Shown: one piece after another, positions 35,659 through 44,269 of the stretch
Position numbering within the stretch: position 1 is the stretch's first letter
How the letters are laid out: every line of letters begins with the position of its first letter
Assembly: GCA_000620205.1 (NCBI GenBank)
Contig: JHVP01000005.1
Coordinates: 1 to 64,000, forward strand
Source: Geodermatophilaceae bacterium URHA0031
Lineage (GTDB): Bacteria > Actinomycetota > Actinomycetes > Mycobacteriales > Geodermatophilaceae
Direction: 5' to 3'
Length of the DNA: 64,000 nt
Position numbers and translations under genes: made by a program
The notes under the pieces: generated by a model
Seen by the model: only the letters and a program-made list of their open reading frames with translations
Told to the model about the DNA's origin: nothing
Database searches by the model: none

Positions 35659-36927
35659 ATGGCACGCAGGCGCGGCTTCTTCGCCGAGATGGCCCATCAG
35701 GCGGCGGTCGCCGACAAGAACCGTCAGCGCGCTCAGGCCGCAGCGGTGCGGGCTCAGGCGCAGCGGCAGCGGGAGGCCGAGCGGGCGCAGCGGCAGTACG
35801 AGCAGGCCGTGCGCGCAGCCGACCGCCAGTCGGCACACGAGGCGAAGATGGCTGAGGCCGAGCGGCAGCGGTTCCACCGGGAGGCCCAGGAGGCCGAGGT
35901 CGAGCGCCTCAACGGCGAGCTCGCGCTGCAGCTGGCCGACATCGACAACGTGCTGACCGCCACCCTCGACGTCGACGACTACGTCGACCTTGAGCGGCTC
36001 CGCTCGGTCGCCGACCATCCGCCCTTCGCCTCGCAGCACAGCTCCCCGGTTCCGCCGTCGGCGCCGATCCCGGTGCCGGAGGAGCCGGTGTTCGTCGAGC
36101 CCGAGGCGCCCCGCGGCGTGGGTGCAGTGTTCGGTGGCAAGAAGAAGCACGCCGAGGCCGTCGCCGCCGCGCACGCCGAGTTCGCGCAGGTGCACGCGGC
36201 CTGGCAGCGGGCCGCGGCGGCGGTGCCGATGCAGCAGCTGGCACAGCTGTCGCAGCACAAGCAGGCCGAGGACGCTCGTCAGGCGGCACTGGCCGCCGAC
36301 CGGGCCCGGTACGACGCGGAGTGCGCGCTGCGGCAGCGGGAAGCCGAGGAGTCCAACGCCTCCCTCGACGAGCTCATCCGCGACCTCCAGCGCGGCACAC
36401 CCGAGGCCATCGAGGAGTACCTGGGCATCGTGTTCGGCAACTCCGTCTACCCGGCTGAGTGGCCGTGGCCGCCGGCGTACACCTACGACGCCGACACCCG
36501 CGAGCTGACCATCGAGCTGGAGTTCCCCGCGCCGGGCGACCTGCCGACGGAGCGGGCGTACAAGTACGTGCGCGCCAGCGACGAGATCACCTCGACCACG
36601 CAGACGCAGAAGGAGCAGAAGGAGCGGTACGCCGCCCTGGTCAACAACATGACGCTGCGGACCCTGCACGAGGTGTGGGAGGCCGACCGCGGCGGCAAGG
36701 TCGCGAGCATCTCCCTGGTCGGAGCGGTCGCCCACGTCGACCCAGCCACCGGCAAGGACACCGCGACGCCGCTGATCGCCGTCGCCGTCGACCGGGCCAC
36801 CTTTGAAGAACTCGACCTGCGCCGCGTCGCGCCAGCCGAGACGCTGCGCCACCTGGGCGCGGTCGTGTCGAAGAACCCGCACGCGCTGACCCCGATCAAG
36901 CTCACCGCCGGCGTCCGCGCCCACTGA
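35659..36927 (+). CDS. Restriction-system-type protein lacking the Mrr nuclease domain
   Basis: A 422-aa protein from ATG 35659, with GGAGG 11 bases upstream. The first half is an Ala/Arg/Glu-rich coiled coil (about 15-95 and 150-235). The C-terminal 170 residues (EEYLGIVFGNSVYP, YTYDADTRELTIELEFPAP, DLPT, Y-KYVR, NNMTLRTLHEVWEAD, IALVGAV-like and HALTPIKL) match the conserved region that in many restriction-system proteins comes right before an Mrr-type catalytic domain. Here the chain stops at that point. The next gene, 27 bp downstream, supplies a different nuclease. I infer a two-component defence module; the family match is from memory. Confidence 0.65.
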   Translation: MARRRGFFAEMAHQAAVADKNRQRAQAAAVRAQAQRQREAERAQRQYEQAVRAADRQSAHEAKMAEAERQRFHREAQEAEVERLNGELALQLADIDNVLTATLDVDDYVDLERLRSVADHPPFASQHSSPVPPSAPIPVPEEPVFVEPEAPRGVGAVFGGKKKHAEAVAAAHAEFAQVHAAWQRAAAAVPMQQLAQLSQHKQAEDARQAALAADRARYDAECALRQREAEESNASLDELIRDLQRGTPEAIEEYLGIVFGNSVYPAEWPWPPAYTYDADTRELTIELEFPAPGDLPTERAYKYVRASDEITSTTQTQKEQKERYAALVNNMTLRTLHEVWEADRGGKVASISLVGAVAHVDPATGKDTATPLIAVAVDRATFEELDLRRVAPAETLRHLGAVVSKNPHALTPIKLTAGVRAH

Positions 36928-36953
36928 CCGCCCCCGCGCAGCAAGGCATCCCC

Positions 36954-38450
36954 GTGAACGGCTTCCGCTTCAACACCCCACCCGGCTGGCCGACTCCTCC
37001 GGCCGGCTGGATGCCGCCGGAGGGCTGGGTTCCCGACCCCAGCTGGCCGTCAGCCCCGTCCGGGTGGGCGTTCTGGGTGCCTGATGAGACCCCCGCCGCG
37101 CCGCAGCCGCCCGCCCCGACCCCCGCGGCCCCGACGCCCGTGGCCGCGGCTCCGGAGGTGCCGGCTCCAGCGGCGCCTCCCGCCGCGACTGCCGGGCCCA
37201 CGCCGATGGGCGCAGCCCGGCACGCCGCCTCCGACCAGGCCGACGAAACCGTCCTCATCCGCTCCACCGGCTCGCAGCCGCCTCCGCCCGGGCTGACCGC
37301 GCGGATCCGCGAGCTGGAAGCGGAGGTCGGCACGCTGCGGTCGCAGCTGGACGAAGCCGCACAGCGCGCCTCACGGCAGCGGCCACCCGGTGACGACGAC
37401 TTCGTCGAGCTCGACGACGCACGCCTACTGCAGCAGGTCGGCATCTACCACTACCACCACCCGCTGGAAAACGCCGACGCCTATCGCGACCGGCTGGCGG
37501 CGCTGCGCGAGCAAGTCAAGGAGATGGTCAAGGAAGGCAGGGCGATCGAGGCCTCCGACCGGTTCTCCTTCAACAACTCCCTCGCGGCCGGCCGACGGAT
37601 GACCGCCGACTTTTCCAAGCTGATGCTGCGGGCGTACAACGCCGAGGCCGACAACTGCATCCGCGCCCTCCGCGCCGGCGCACTCACTGCAGCGACCAAG
37701 CGCCTGGAGACCGCGGCGGGCACCATTGCCCGACTGGGCAAGATGATGGAGATGCGCGTCTCTCCGGAGTACCACGCGGTGCGCATCACCGAACTGGAGC
37801 TGACCGCCGACTACCTGTTCAAGCAGCAGGAGGAGCGCGAGGCCGCCCGCGAGGAACGGGAGCGGCTACGCGAGGAGCGCAAGGCCGAGGCCGAGCTCGC
37901 GGCCCAGCGGGAGAAGCTGGATAAGGAACGCACGCACTACACGAACACCCTGGCCGCGCTGCGTGCGCAAGGGGCGACGGCCGAGGTCGCCGAGCTGGAG
38001 GGCCGCCTGGCCGAGATCGACGTGGCCATCGCCGAGAACGACTTTCGCGCCGCGAACATCCGTGCCGGCTACGTGTACGTCATCAGCAACGTCGGGGCGT
38101 TCGGCAAGTCGGTCGTGAAGATCGGCATGACCCGGCGGCTGGAACCGATGGACCGGGTTCGCGAGCTTGGCGACGCGTCGGTGCCCTTCCCGTTCGACGT
38201 CCACGCGCTGTACTTCTCCGACGACGCGGTCACGTTGGAGAACGAGTTGCACAACGCGTTCGGGGCCCGGCGGCTCAACCATGCCAATCCGCGGCGGGAG
38301 TTCTTCTTCGCCACCCCCGATGAGGTTCGCGACGTGCTCGCCGAGAAGGTCGGCAACCTGCTGGAGTACGCGGCCACACCCGAGGCGGAGCAGTACTACC
38401 AGAGCCTGTCGAGTTGGCCGGACGGCGTCCGCGGCGAGCCAGCGCGCTGA
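36954..38450 (+). CDS. DUF4041 and T5orf172 (GIY-YIG-type) nuclease
   Basis: A 498-aa protein from GTG 36954. The N-terminus is a Pro/Trp-rich stretch (PPGWPTPPAGW repeats) like DUF2510-type tags, followed by a Pro/Ala linker and a coiled coil (about 104-130). DUF4041 follows with VELDDARLLQQVGIYHYHHP, a long charged helix (about 270-345), then the T5orf172 domain: AGYVYVISNVGAFGKSVVKI, then GMTRRLEPMDRVRELGDASV and NELHNAFGARRLN. T5orf172 is a GIY-YIG-type nuclease fold found in phages and defence loci. It forms a pair with the upstream coiled-coil protein. A hairpin follows 32 bp after the stop. Confidence 0.8.
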   Translation: MNGFRFNTPPGWPTPPAGWMPPEGWVPDPSWPSAPSGWAFWVPDETPAAPQPPAPTPAAPTPVAAAPEVPAPAAPPAATAGPTPMGAARHAASDQADETVLIRSTGSQPPPPGLTARIRELEAEVGTLRSQLDEAAQRASRQRPPGDDDFVELDDARLLQQVGIYHYHHPLENADAYRDRLAALREQVKEMVKEGRAIEASDRFSFNNSLAAGRRMTADFSKLMLRAYNAEADNCIRALRAGALTAATKRLETAAGTIARLGKMMEMRVSPEYHAVRITELELTADYLFKQQEEREAAREERERLREERKAEAELAAQREKLDKERTHYTNTLAALRAQGATAEVAELEGRLAEIDVAIAENDFRAANIRAGYVYVISNVGAFGKSVVKIGMTRRLEPMDRVRELGDASVPFPFDVHALYFSDDAVTLENELHNAFGARRLNHANPRREFFFATPDEVRDVLAEKVGNLLEYAATPEAEQYYQSLSSWPDGVRGEPAR

Positions 38451-38481
38451 CCATTCAGCGGCGTAGCGCTCGACGACTCCA

Positions 38482-38505
38482 GGACTCGGGCCTGAACCGA
38501 GTTCC
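38482..38505 (+). terminator. Hairpin after nuclease module
   Basis: GGACTCGG, loop GCCTGAA, CCGAGTTCC: eight pairs with one bulge, 32 bp after the stop at 38450. There is no T tract, as usual for actinobacterial hairpin terminators. Confidence 0.4.
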
Positions 38506-38559
38506 TACGCCCGTGGCTGCGTGCGGCGGCGGCGAACTACCCCGGGGTGGCGGGGCCGT

Positions 38560-38731
38560 CTGCGTGCGCAAGCGCCGCGACCTCCTCACCTCAGACTTCG
38601 CGACCTCCGTGTGCGCTGTGGCCCGGATGGGAGTTCGGGCCATCCGCTGACCTGCGAGCCGCTGCCTCGTCCGCCGGAGCCGACGCCGAGGCATGGCCGC
38701 CTGCGGGGCGGCCTCCTGCGGGACTGACCCG
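38560..38731 (+). pseudogene. Frameshifted copy of the small gene at 34941
   Basis: One frame reads CVRKRRDLLTSDFAT and VARMGV, matching CLRRRRDIFTPDFAT and VARMGV of the gene at 34941; after a frameshift near 38640 another frame reads ADLRAAASS and ADAEAW, matching ADLMTSAPQ and ADVEAW. The end, a TGA followed by ACCCGCG, also matches. The N-terminal half is missing. The two copies flank the two-gene nuclease module as direct repeats. Confidence 0.6.
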
Positions 38732-39153
38732 CGCGTCCGGGTGAACAACGCCGAAGACCCCGGGTCCGGCACGAAGCCGAGCCCGGGGTCCCCGGTGCAC
38801 CCGGGGGTGCGACGCCCTGACGGGCGCGGCGATCGGCCGAAGCCCACCGCAGTCAAGGGTCGGAACGCCGTCCGACGTCCGATCGAGATCACCGTAAGGC
38901 CGACGTCGTGCGACTGCCCCCGTCGCCGGATCGGCATCACTCTCCCGAGGGGGCGCCCGGTTCAAAGGCGTGGCTGCGCTCGATGGCGGTCGACGTCGCT
39001 CGCGGCACCGCGCCTACGCCTGTCAGATTGCGCAACGGGCCGTTGCGCGACCTCGGGACCGCGGCGGCTGGTGGCGCAGGGAAATCATCGCTTGCGGCCC
39101 GACCTGGGCCACAGCCCGGGAGCGAAACGGCCTGGGGCCTCGGGCACCTCGCC
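38732..39153. other. Intergenic region with strong palindromes
   Basis: No gene supported. A GC hairpin (GACCCCGGG and CCCGGGGTC, 38756-38790) follows the pseudogene and may be its terminator. A nearly perfect palindrome, GCGCAACGG, G, CCGTTGCGC, lies at 39030-39048. Short overlapping open frames here lack start sites and coding pattern. Confidence 0.4.
39030..39048. repeat. Perfect 9-bp-arm palindrome
   Basis: GCGCAACGG and CCGTTGCGC are separated by one G. The loop is too small for an RNA hairpin, so a protein-binding dyad is more likely. No regulator gene is adjacent. Confidence 0.45.
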
Positions 39154-39181
39154 GGCGTGGTCAGCTCTGCTTGACTTCGGC
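39154..39181 (+). repeat. Cassette boundary site 1 with GCTCTGCT spacer
   Basis: A half-site GGCGTGGTCA, then the 8-mer GCTCTGCT (39164-39171), then TGACTTCGGC on the other side. The same 8-mer occurs between inverted half-sites at 48413-48440 and 49049-49076. The right half-site is the tip of the left end of the 9.25-kb block. Confidence 0.55.
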
Positions 39182-39259
39182 AGCGAGCGTTGCTCTGGCT
39201 GGGGAATCCTTTGGGAGCGCGCTCCGTGTCAACGAGGCCGGCGAGGCGGTGACGCTGCC

Positions 39260-39780
39260 TCAACGTGCGGCGCTGAGGCGGTGCCGCCTTCGTGCCGCCA
39301 GGGCGGCCAGCGCTGTGCCGGCGAGGGCACAGGCGATGATGACCCAGATGCGCAGCGCGATGTCGGTGGCGTCGAAGTAGACGGTGCTGCGCAGCGCGTC
39401 GACGCCGGCGCCGTTGGGCAGCCAGGGCCCGATGGTGCGCCAGAACGGCGGCAGGAGCGGGTAGGGGTACGCGCCGCCGGCGGGAGGGGTTGCCGAGGAT
39501 GACGAAGAGCAGGATGGTCGCTGCGATCCCGAAGATGCCGAACAGGATCTGGAACGCCATCGTCACCGTCGCCGCGGTGAGCACCAGCAGGGTGGCGAGT
39601 CCGAAGATGGCGGCGAAGTGGCCAGTGAGCGCGCCGAGGACGGCCCCACGATGATCGCGATACCGAGGCCGACGAACAGCGCGTAGGGCACGATGGCGCC
39701 GAGTCGCCACAGGGTGCGGCGGAGGTGGCCGGGCGGGCGCGCTTCGCCATGCCGAGCACGGCGGCGAGTAGGTCCCGGGT
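39260..39780 (-). pseudogene. Remnant of YhgE/Pip- or ABC-2-type membrane protein
   Basis: Three minus-strand frames must be joined to read the protein: HLRRTLWRLGAIVPYALFVG, then GAVLGALTGHFAAIFGLATL and ILLFVILGNPS, then AGGAYPYPLLPPFWRTIGPW and LPNGAGVDALRSTVYF, ending RRRHRLSAAR at the stop 39260. Two or three single-base shifts (near 39490, 39645 and 39725) break it, and the N-terminal part with its large extracytoplasmic domain is absent. The LPNGAGVDALR pattern is typical of YhgE/Pip-like and ABC-2 permease ends. It is a non-functional relic. Confidence 0.65.
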
Positions 39781-39804
39781 GGGCAGGCCTGCGCGAGAGG
39801 ACCG

Positions 39805-41397
39805 TCAGTCGGTCACTTCGCGGCGGTCGAGGCGTACTTCCTCATCGTCGAGGCGCGTCTGGACCTGCCGGAGCACGATGTCGTCGATGCGGCCCTCGTC
39901 GCGGAGGGCGACCACGGTGGCGCGCTTGTGGGCGAGGACTGCCAGGCGCAGCGCCATCTCCTGCTGGTCGTGACGTACTGCCTCCCCTTCTCCGCCGTCC
40001 TGACCGTCGGCGCGCAGCACACGCAGGTGCTGGTCGTACTCCTGCTGCATGCGCTGCGCGACTTCCGGATCGACGCCGAGGTCGGCGCCCAGCTGGGGGA
40101 TGGCGGCGAGGGCAGCTTCGGTGGCGTGGGTCTGGGCGAGGTGCCGTTCCTGCTCGACGGAGGTGTCGGGGGCCAGCCGCGCCCAGCGCACGATCTCGGG
40201 CAGGAGGAGCGCCTGGACGAGAGTGACGACGATGACCCCGGCGGTGACGAACACGATCAGGTCCCGGCCGGGGAACGGCTCCCCCGAGTTCTGCGTCGGT
40301 GGGACCGCCAGCGCCAGGGCGAGGGAAACCGCACCGCGGAACCCGGCCACGGCCATGACCACGCGCGGTCGGGACCCGACCCGGCGCGCTCGCTGCTGAG
40401 GTCGCCGGTCCAGCGCCCGGATCAGGTACGGGGTGGTGAACAGCCAGGCGAACCTGGATGCGATGACCACCGCGGAGACCGCTACGACGGCGATCACGCC
40501 GCGGAGGAGGTCGACGCTGGTCAGGTTCCGCGCGGCAGCCTGTACCTCCAGTCCGACCAGGATGAACAGGGCTCCGTTGAGCGCGAAGGTGGCCAGTGAC
40601 CAGAACGCGGCGGTCTGCTGGCGGGTGTCCGGTCGCCCCTCCCGTGGCGCAATCTGGCTCATGACGAGACCGCACACCACCACGGCGAGCACCCCGGAGG
40701 CGTGCCCCAGCTCGGCGAGCAGGTAGGCGAGGAACGGGGTGACCAGAACGGCCACGTTCTCCTGCAGCGGGTCCTCGAGCCGGCGGCGCACCTGAACCGC
40801 CAGCCAGGCAGCCACCAGCCCGGCGAGGATCCCACCGCCGTAGGAGAGCACGAACAGCCCGGACACGTGCGGCAGGCTGAGCTCCTCGTCGCCGACGGTG
40901 AAGCCGACGGCCAGGCCGTAGACGACCAGGGCGGTGCCGTCGTTGATCAGGCTCTCGGCCCGCAGCATGGTGACCATGCGGCGCGGCAGCGCACGGGCCA
41001 GCACGCCGACTGCGGTCGCGTCGGTCGGCGCCACCGCGGCCCCGAGCACCCAGGCCGGCCCCCACGGCATCCCCAGACCGTGCGCGACCCCGGCCACCGC
41101 GCCTGCGGTGGCGACGACCAGCACAGTGCTCAGCAGCGCGATCGGACGCAGGTTGCTGCGGATCTCCCGCAGCGACGTGGTGAGGCTCTCCCAGTACAGC
41201 AGCGCCGGGAGGAACAGCAGCAGCATCGTCTCCGGCGGCAGGTGGACCTCCCGCAGCGCGGGGATGAACCCCAGCAGTACGCCGCTGGTCAGGAGCAGCA
41301 CAGGCGGAGCGATCCGGAGGCGGCGTGCGAGTACGCCGCAGGCCAGGATGACGACGCCGAGAACGACGACCAGTTCCAGGCCCAGCAGGTCGTGCAT
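39805..41397 (-). CDS. Na+/H+ antiporter (CPA1 family)
   Basis: A 530-aa protein. ATG 41397 is chosen over the GTG at 41403 because GGAGG lies 7 bases before it. About 12 membrane helices fill residues 8-420. LGAAVAPTDATAV and RAESLINDGTALVVYG carry the conserved acidic residues of CPA1 exchangers (the ND in LINDGTAL), and VAGFRGAVSLALALAVP is the conserved C-terminal helix. A cytoplasmic tail of about 110 residues is charged and helical, probably regulatory. It exchanges Na+ or K+ for H+ at the cytoplasmic membrane. It follows the MFS gene by 33 bp on the same strand, so the two are likely co-transcribed. Confidence 0.9.
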   Translation of the reverse strand: MHDLLGLELVVVLGVVILACGVLARRLRIAPPVLLLTSGVLLGFIPALREVHLPPETMLLLFLPALLYWESLTTSLREIRSNLRPIALLSTVLVVATAGAVAGVAHGLGMPWGPAWVLGAAVAPTDATAVGVLARALPRRMVTMLRAESLINDGTALVVYGLAVGFTVGDEELSLPHVSGLFVLSYGGGILAGLVAAWLAVQVRRRLEDPLQENVAVLVTPFLAYLLAELGHASGVLAVVVCGLVMSQIAPREGRPDTRQQTAAFWSLATFALNGALFILVGLEVQAAARNLTSVDLLRGVIAVVAVSAVVIASRFAWLFTTPYLIRALDRRPQQRARRVGSRPRVVMAVAGFRGAVSLALALAVPPTQNSGEPFPGRDLIVFVTAGVIVVTLVQALLLPEIVRWARLAPDTSVEQERHLAQTHATEAALAAIPQLGADLGVDPEVAQRMQQEYDQHLRVLRADGQDGGEGEAVRHDQQEMALRLAVLAHKRATVVALRDEGRIDDIVLRQVQTRLDDEEVRLDRREVTD

Positions 41398-41430
41398 GGT
41401 CACTCCTCCCCGGCCGTTCCCAGCGACGGA

Positions 41431-42660
41431 TCAGTGGTCGACGGCCACCGGCCGGGCTGCTGCTCCGGGCTGGGACTGGGACTGGGGTGCGGGGTTGCGG
41501 GCTGCGGTCAGGGTGATGGCGCAGGCCAGTGCGGCGAGGACGCCGTACCCGATGGCGATGGTGAACAGGCTCAGTGTGTGCGAGAGCTGGCCGGCGATCA
41601 GGCCGGGGACCGCCGCGCCGCTGTAGGAGATGAGGTAGACGGCGGCGAGCAGGCCGGCCCGATCGGCCGGTCCGGCGTGGGCCAGCAGCGCGCGCATGCT
41701 GCCGGTCATGGTGGCGCCCTGCGCGAGGCCAGCCACCGCGCTGGCCACCAGGAGCAGTGGAACGGTGCCCAGCCGCAGCGAGACGAGGATGACGGCCACC
41801 GCGAGCACGTAGAGCACCATGCCGGCGCGCTGCGCGGTGGCGGGAGCGAACCGGCCGGCCAGCGGACCGCCGATGGCGCTGGGCGCCATCAGGGAGGCGA
41901 AGACCCCGGCGGCGACCAGGGCGTTGGTCGTGCCCAGTTGATCGGCGGCGACGGTGGGCCCGAACGCCTGGTAGAAGCCGGCCAACGCCCAGGTCGCCAC
42001 GAAGGTGGCGCTGGCGACGGGAAGGAATCGGCGGGCTCCGGCCGGGATGCGCACCTGCGGGCGCAGCGAGGAAACAGCCCCCGGGGCGCGGACGACGGTC
42101 TCCGCGCCGGCCAGCACCACGACGGCGCAGAGCGCGAGCAGGACGACGACCAGTAGGTAGATCAGTGTGCGGGGTGCGGGTTCGTACTCAGCGAGCGCGC
42201 CGGAACCGAGTGCGCCCAGGGTCAGGCCGATCATGGGCGCGCCGGCGGTGACCGTGGCGGCCAGCCACCGAGGTGAGGCCGGTGCGGTGTCGACGACGTA
42301 GGCGGCCACGGCGCTGGAGGCCAGCCCGCAAGCCAGGCCCTGCAGGACCCGCCCGGTGATCAGGGTGCCGGTGCCGTGCACCTCGATGAGGACCAGGCAG
42401 CCGGCGGCGGCCAGGACGAGGGCGGCCAGGGTGACCGGGCGCCGACCGAGGTGGTTGGACAGCCGGCCGAGCACGAGCAAGGCCAGCACTGCACCGGCGA
42501 AGTAGGCGACCGCGGTCAGTGAGAGGTCCGCGGCGGTGAGCCCGTCGACACGGCGGTAGCTCTCGTACAGCGGGATCGGGCTACCCGAGGCGGCGAACAC
42601 CGCCACCAGGGACGTCGACGCCCCGACGAAGCCGAGTGTGCGCGACGGTGGGAATGGCAT
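41431..42660 (-). CDS. MFS transporter
   Basis: A 409-aa transporter with 12 hydrophobic segments, starting at ATG 42660 behind AGGAAG; the longer frame to 42711 is not needed. The motif-A loop reads GRLSNHLGRRPVTLAAL, and RVLQGLACGLASSAVAAY is the usual helix-4 signature of drug:H+ antiporters of the DHA1 kind. The substrate is unknown. It heads the two-gene transport unit and is followed upstream by the cupin and alcohol dehydrogenase genes on the same strand, so it is probably part of the same redox-stress response. Confidence 0.88.
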   Translation of the reverse strand: MPFPPSRTLGFVGASTSLVAVFAASGSPIPLYESYRRVDGLTAADLSLTAVAYFAGAVLALLVLGRLSNHLGRRPVTLAALVLAAAGCLVLIEVHGTGTLITGRVLQGLACGLASSAVAAYVVDTAPASPRWLAATVTAGAPMIGLTLGALGSGALAEYEPAPRTLIYLLVVVLLALCAVVVLAGAETVVRAPGAVSSLRPQVRIPAGARRFLPVASATFVATWALAGFYQAFGPTVAADQLGTTNALVAAGVFASLMAPSAIGGPLAGRFAPATAQRAGMVLYVLAVAVILVSLRLGTVPLLLVASAVAGLAQGATMTGSMRALLAHAGPADRAGLLAAVYLISYSGAAVPGLIAGQLSHTLSLFTIAIGYGVLAALACAITLTAARNPAPQSQSQPGAAARPVAVDH

Positions 42661-42738
42661 GCGGGACTTCCTGCGACGGGACGTGGACGGGAGCGGGGGC
42701 TCGGCGGTCACCGGTGCCGGCGACCGCCGAGCGGTGGG

Positions 42739-43146
42739 CTACTTCTGGTTCGCGGTGTCGTATGCCTCGTCGTCCACCGGCTCGAGCCAGGTGGTGGGGT
42801 CGCCGCCGTCCGAGCGCTTCTCGAGGATGGAGAAGTGGCTCATGAAGGTGTTGGCGGCCGCGCCGTGCCAGTGCTCCTCGTCCGGGGGGCAGATGAGGGT
42901 GTCGCCGGCGCGCACTCGGACGACCTGGCCGTCACGGGTGCCGACCAGGCCGACGCCCTCGGTGACGTGCAGGGTCTGACCGACAGCGTGTCGGTGCCAG
43001 TTGGAGCGCGCGCCGGGGGTGAACCGGACGAGGGAGACGTTCATCCGGGACGGGTCCTGGCCGTCGTAGATCATCGTGAGGTAGACGTCGCCGGTGAAGC
43101 GTTGCGCGGGCGCTTGGGCGGTGGGTCCGACGGGCTTGAGTTCCAT
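42739..43146 (-). CDS. Small cupin, hydroxynitrile-lyase-like
   Basis: A 135-aa single-domain cupin from ATG 43146, preceded by GAGGAGC. The metal site reads WHRHAVGQ and EHWHGA: His, His two further on, Gln in place of the usual Glu, and a late His. That is the three-His-one-Gln Mn site known in cupin hydroxynitrile lyases of the GtHNL type. In genomes such genes usually accompany carboxymuconolactone decarboxylases and oxidoreductases, exactly as here. The physiological reaction is uncertain; binding of a small hydroxylated or carbonyl compound is likely. It is 30 bp from the dehydrogenase stop. Confidence 0.85.
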   Translation of the reverse strand: MELKPVGPTAQAPAQRFTGDVYLTMIYDGQDPSRMNVSLVRFTPGARSNWHRHAVGQTLHVTEGVGLVGTRDGQVVRVRAGDTLICPPDEEHWHGAAANTFMSHFSILEKRSDGGDPTTWLEPVDDEAYDTANQK

Positions 43147-43176
43147 GTTGGGCTCCTCGAATGTGGTGTGGGGTGG

Positions 43177-44199
43177 TCAGACGGTCAGCAGGGTCTTGAT
43201 GGCGCGGCGCTCGTCCATCGCCCGGTAGCCCTCAGCGGCCTGGTTGAGCGGGAGGCTGAGGTCGAAGACCTTGCCCGGGTCGATGGCCCGGCTGGTGATC
43301 AGCCCGATCAGCTCGGGCAGGAAGCGGCGCACCGGGGCGGGGCCGCCGTGCAGGTGCACAGCGGAGAAGAAGAGCTCGTCACCGGGCAGGGCCACGTCGT
43401 GGGAGACCCCGACGTAGCCGACGTGCCCACCGGGCCGTGTGGCCCGGATCGCCTGCATCATCGACTCCTGGGTGCCCACGGCCTCGATCACCGAGTGCGC
43501 ACCCAGGCCGTTGGTGAGCTCCTTGACCTCGGCCACGCCCTCGTCGCCGCGGGTGGTGACGATGTCGGTGGCGCCGAACTCGCGGGCCAGGGCCTGGCGG
43601 GACTCGTGCCGGCTGAAGGCGATGATCCGCTCGGCACCCAGCTGCGTGGCGGCGAGCACGCCGAGCAGGCCGACGGCGCCGTCACCGACGACGGCGACGG
43701 TCTTGCCCGGCTGCACGTCGGCGGCGACGGCGGCGAACCAGCCGGTGCCCAGCACGTCGGAGGCGGCCAGCAGCGACGGGACGAGGTCGTCCGACGGCAG
43801 CTCGGGGGTGGCCACCAGGGTGCCGTCGGCCAGCGGGACGCGGGCGTACTCGGCCTGGGTGCCGATGGTGCCCATCAGCTCGGCGTGCACGCAGCGGGAC
43901 TGGTGCCCGGCGCGGCAGATCTCGCAGGTGTTGTCCGAGGCGAAGAAGGAGCCGACGACGAACTGGCCGGCCTTGAGGGTGGAGACGTCGCTGCCGACCT
44001 CTTCGACGATGCCGACGTACTCGTGGCCCATCGGGGCCGGGCCGTCGACGGTCTCGATGCCGCGGTAGGGCCACAGGTCCGACCCGCAGACGCAGGTGGC
44101 GGCCAGCCTGATGATCGCGTCGGTCGGCTGCTCGATCGTCGGGTCGGGTCGCTGCTCGACGCGGATGTCGCCGGGCGCGTGGAGGACTGCTCCTCGCAT
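43177..44199 (-). CDS. Zinc-dependent alcohol dehydrogenase
   Basis: A 340-aa medium-chain dehydrogenase; ATG 44199 has GAGGAG 8 bases upstream, better than 44214. Catalytic zinc ligands appear as CVCGSD and MGHEYVG. The structural lobe DNTCEICRAGHQSRC shows three clear cysteines instead of four. The NAD(P) fold is GDGAVGLLGVLAA (about 175-187). It oxidises or reduces alcohols and aldehydes, substrate unknown. It is the middle gene of the CMD-ADH-cupin group. Confidence 0.9.
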   Translation of the reverse strand: MRGAVLHAPGDIRVEQRPDPTIEQPTDAIIRLAATCVCGSDLWPYRGIETVDGPAPMGHEYVGIVEEVGSDVSTLKAGQFVVGSFFASDNTCEICRAGHQSRCVHAELMGTIGTQAEYARVPLADGTLVATPELPSDDLVPSLLAASDVLGTGWFAAVAADVQPGKTVAVVGDGAVGLLGVLAATQLGAERIIAFSRHESRQALAREFGATDIVTTRGDEGVAEVKELTNGLGAHSVIEAVGTQESMMQAIRATRPGGHVGYVGVSHDVALPGDELFFSAVHLHGGPAPVRRFLPELIGLITSRAIDPGKVFDLSLPLNQAAEGYRAMDERRAIKTLLTV

Positions 44200-44269
44200 G
44201 GTGGTGCTCCTCAACTGATGTGTCCGGCCCGAGGTCCGGGCCGCGTAGACGTGTGGTGGTGGGCGGGGG

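Noticed and set aside
38937..39710. 257-aa minus-strand protein
   Set aside because: Only its middle is membrane-like. It is one of three frames of the decayed YhgE/Pip-like gene, and its C-terminal part runs into non-coding sequence.
40702..42156. 484-aa plus-strand frame over antiporter and MFS genes
   Set aside because: Antisense shadow, Gly/Gln/Asp/His-rich, with no motif; both minus-strand genes are clear membrane transporters.
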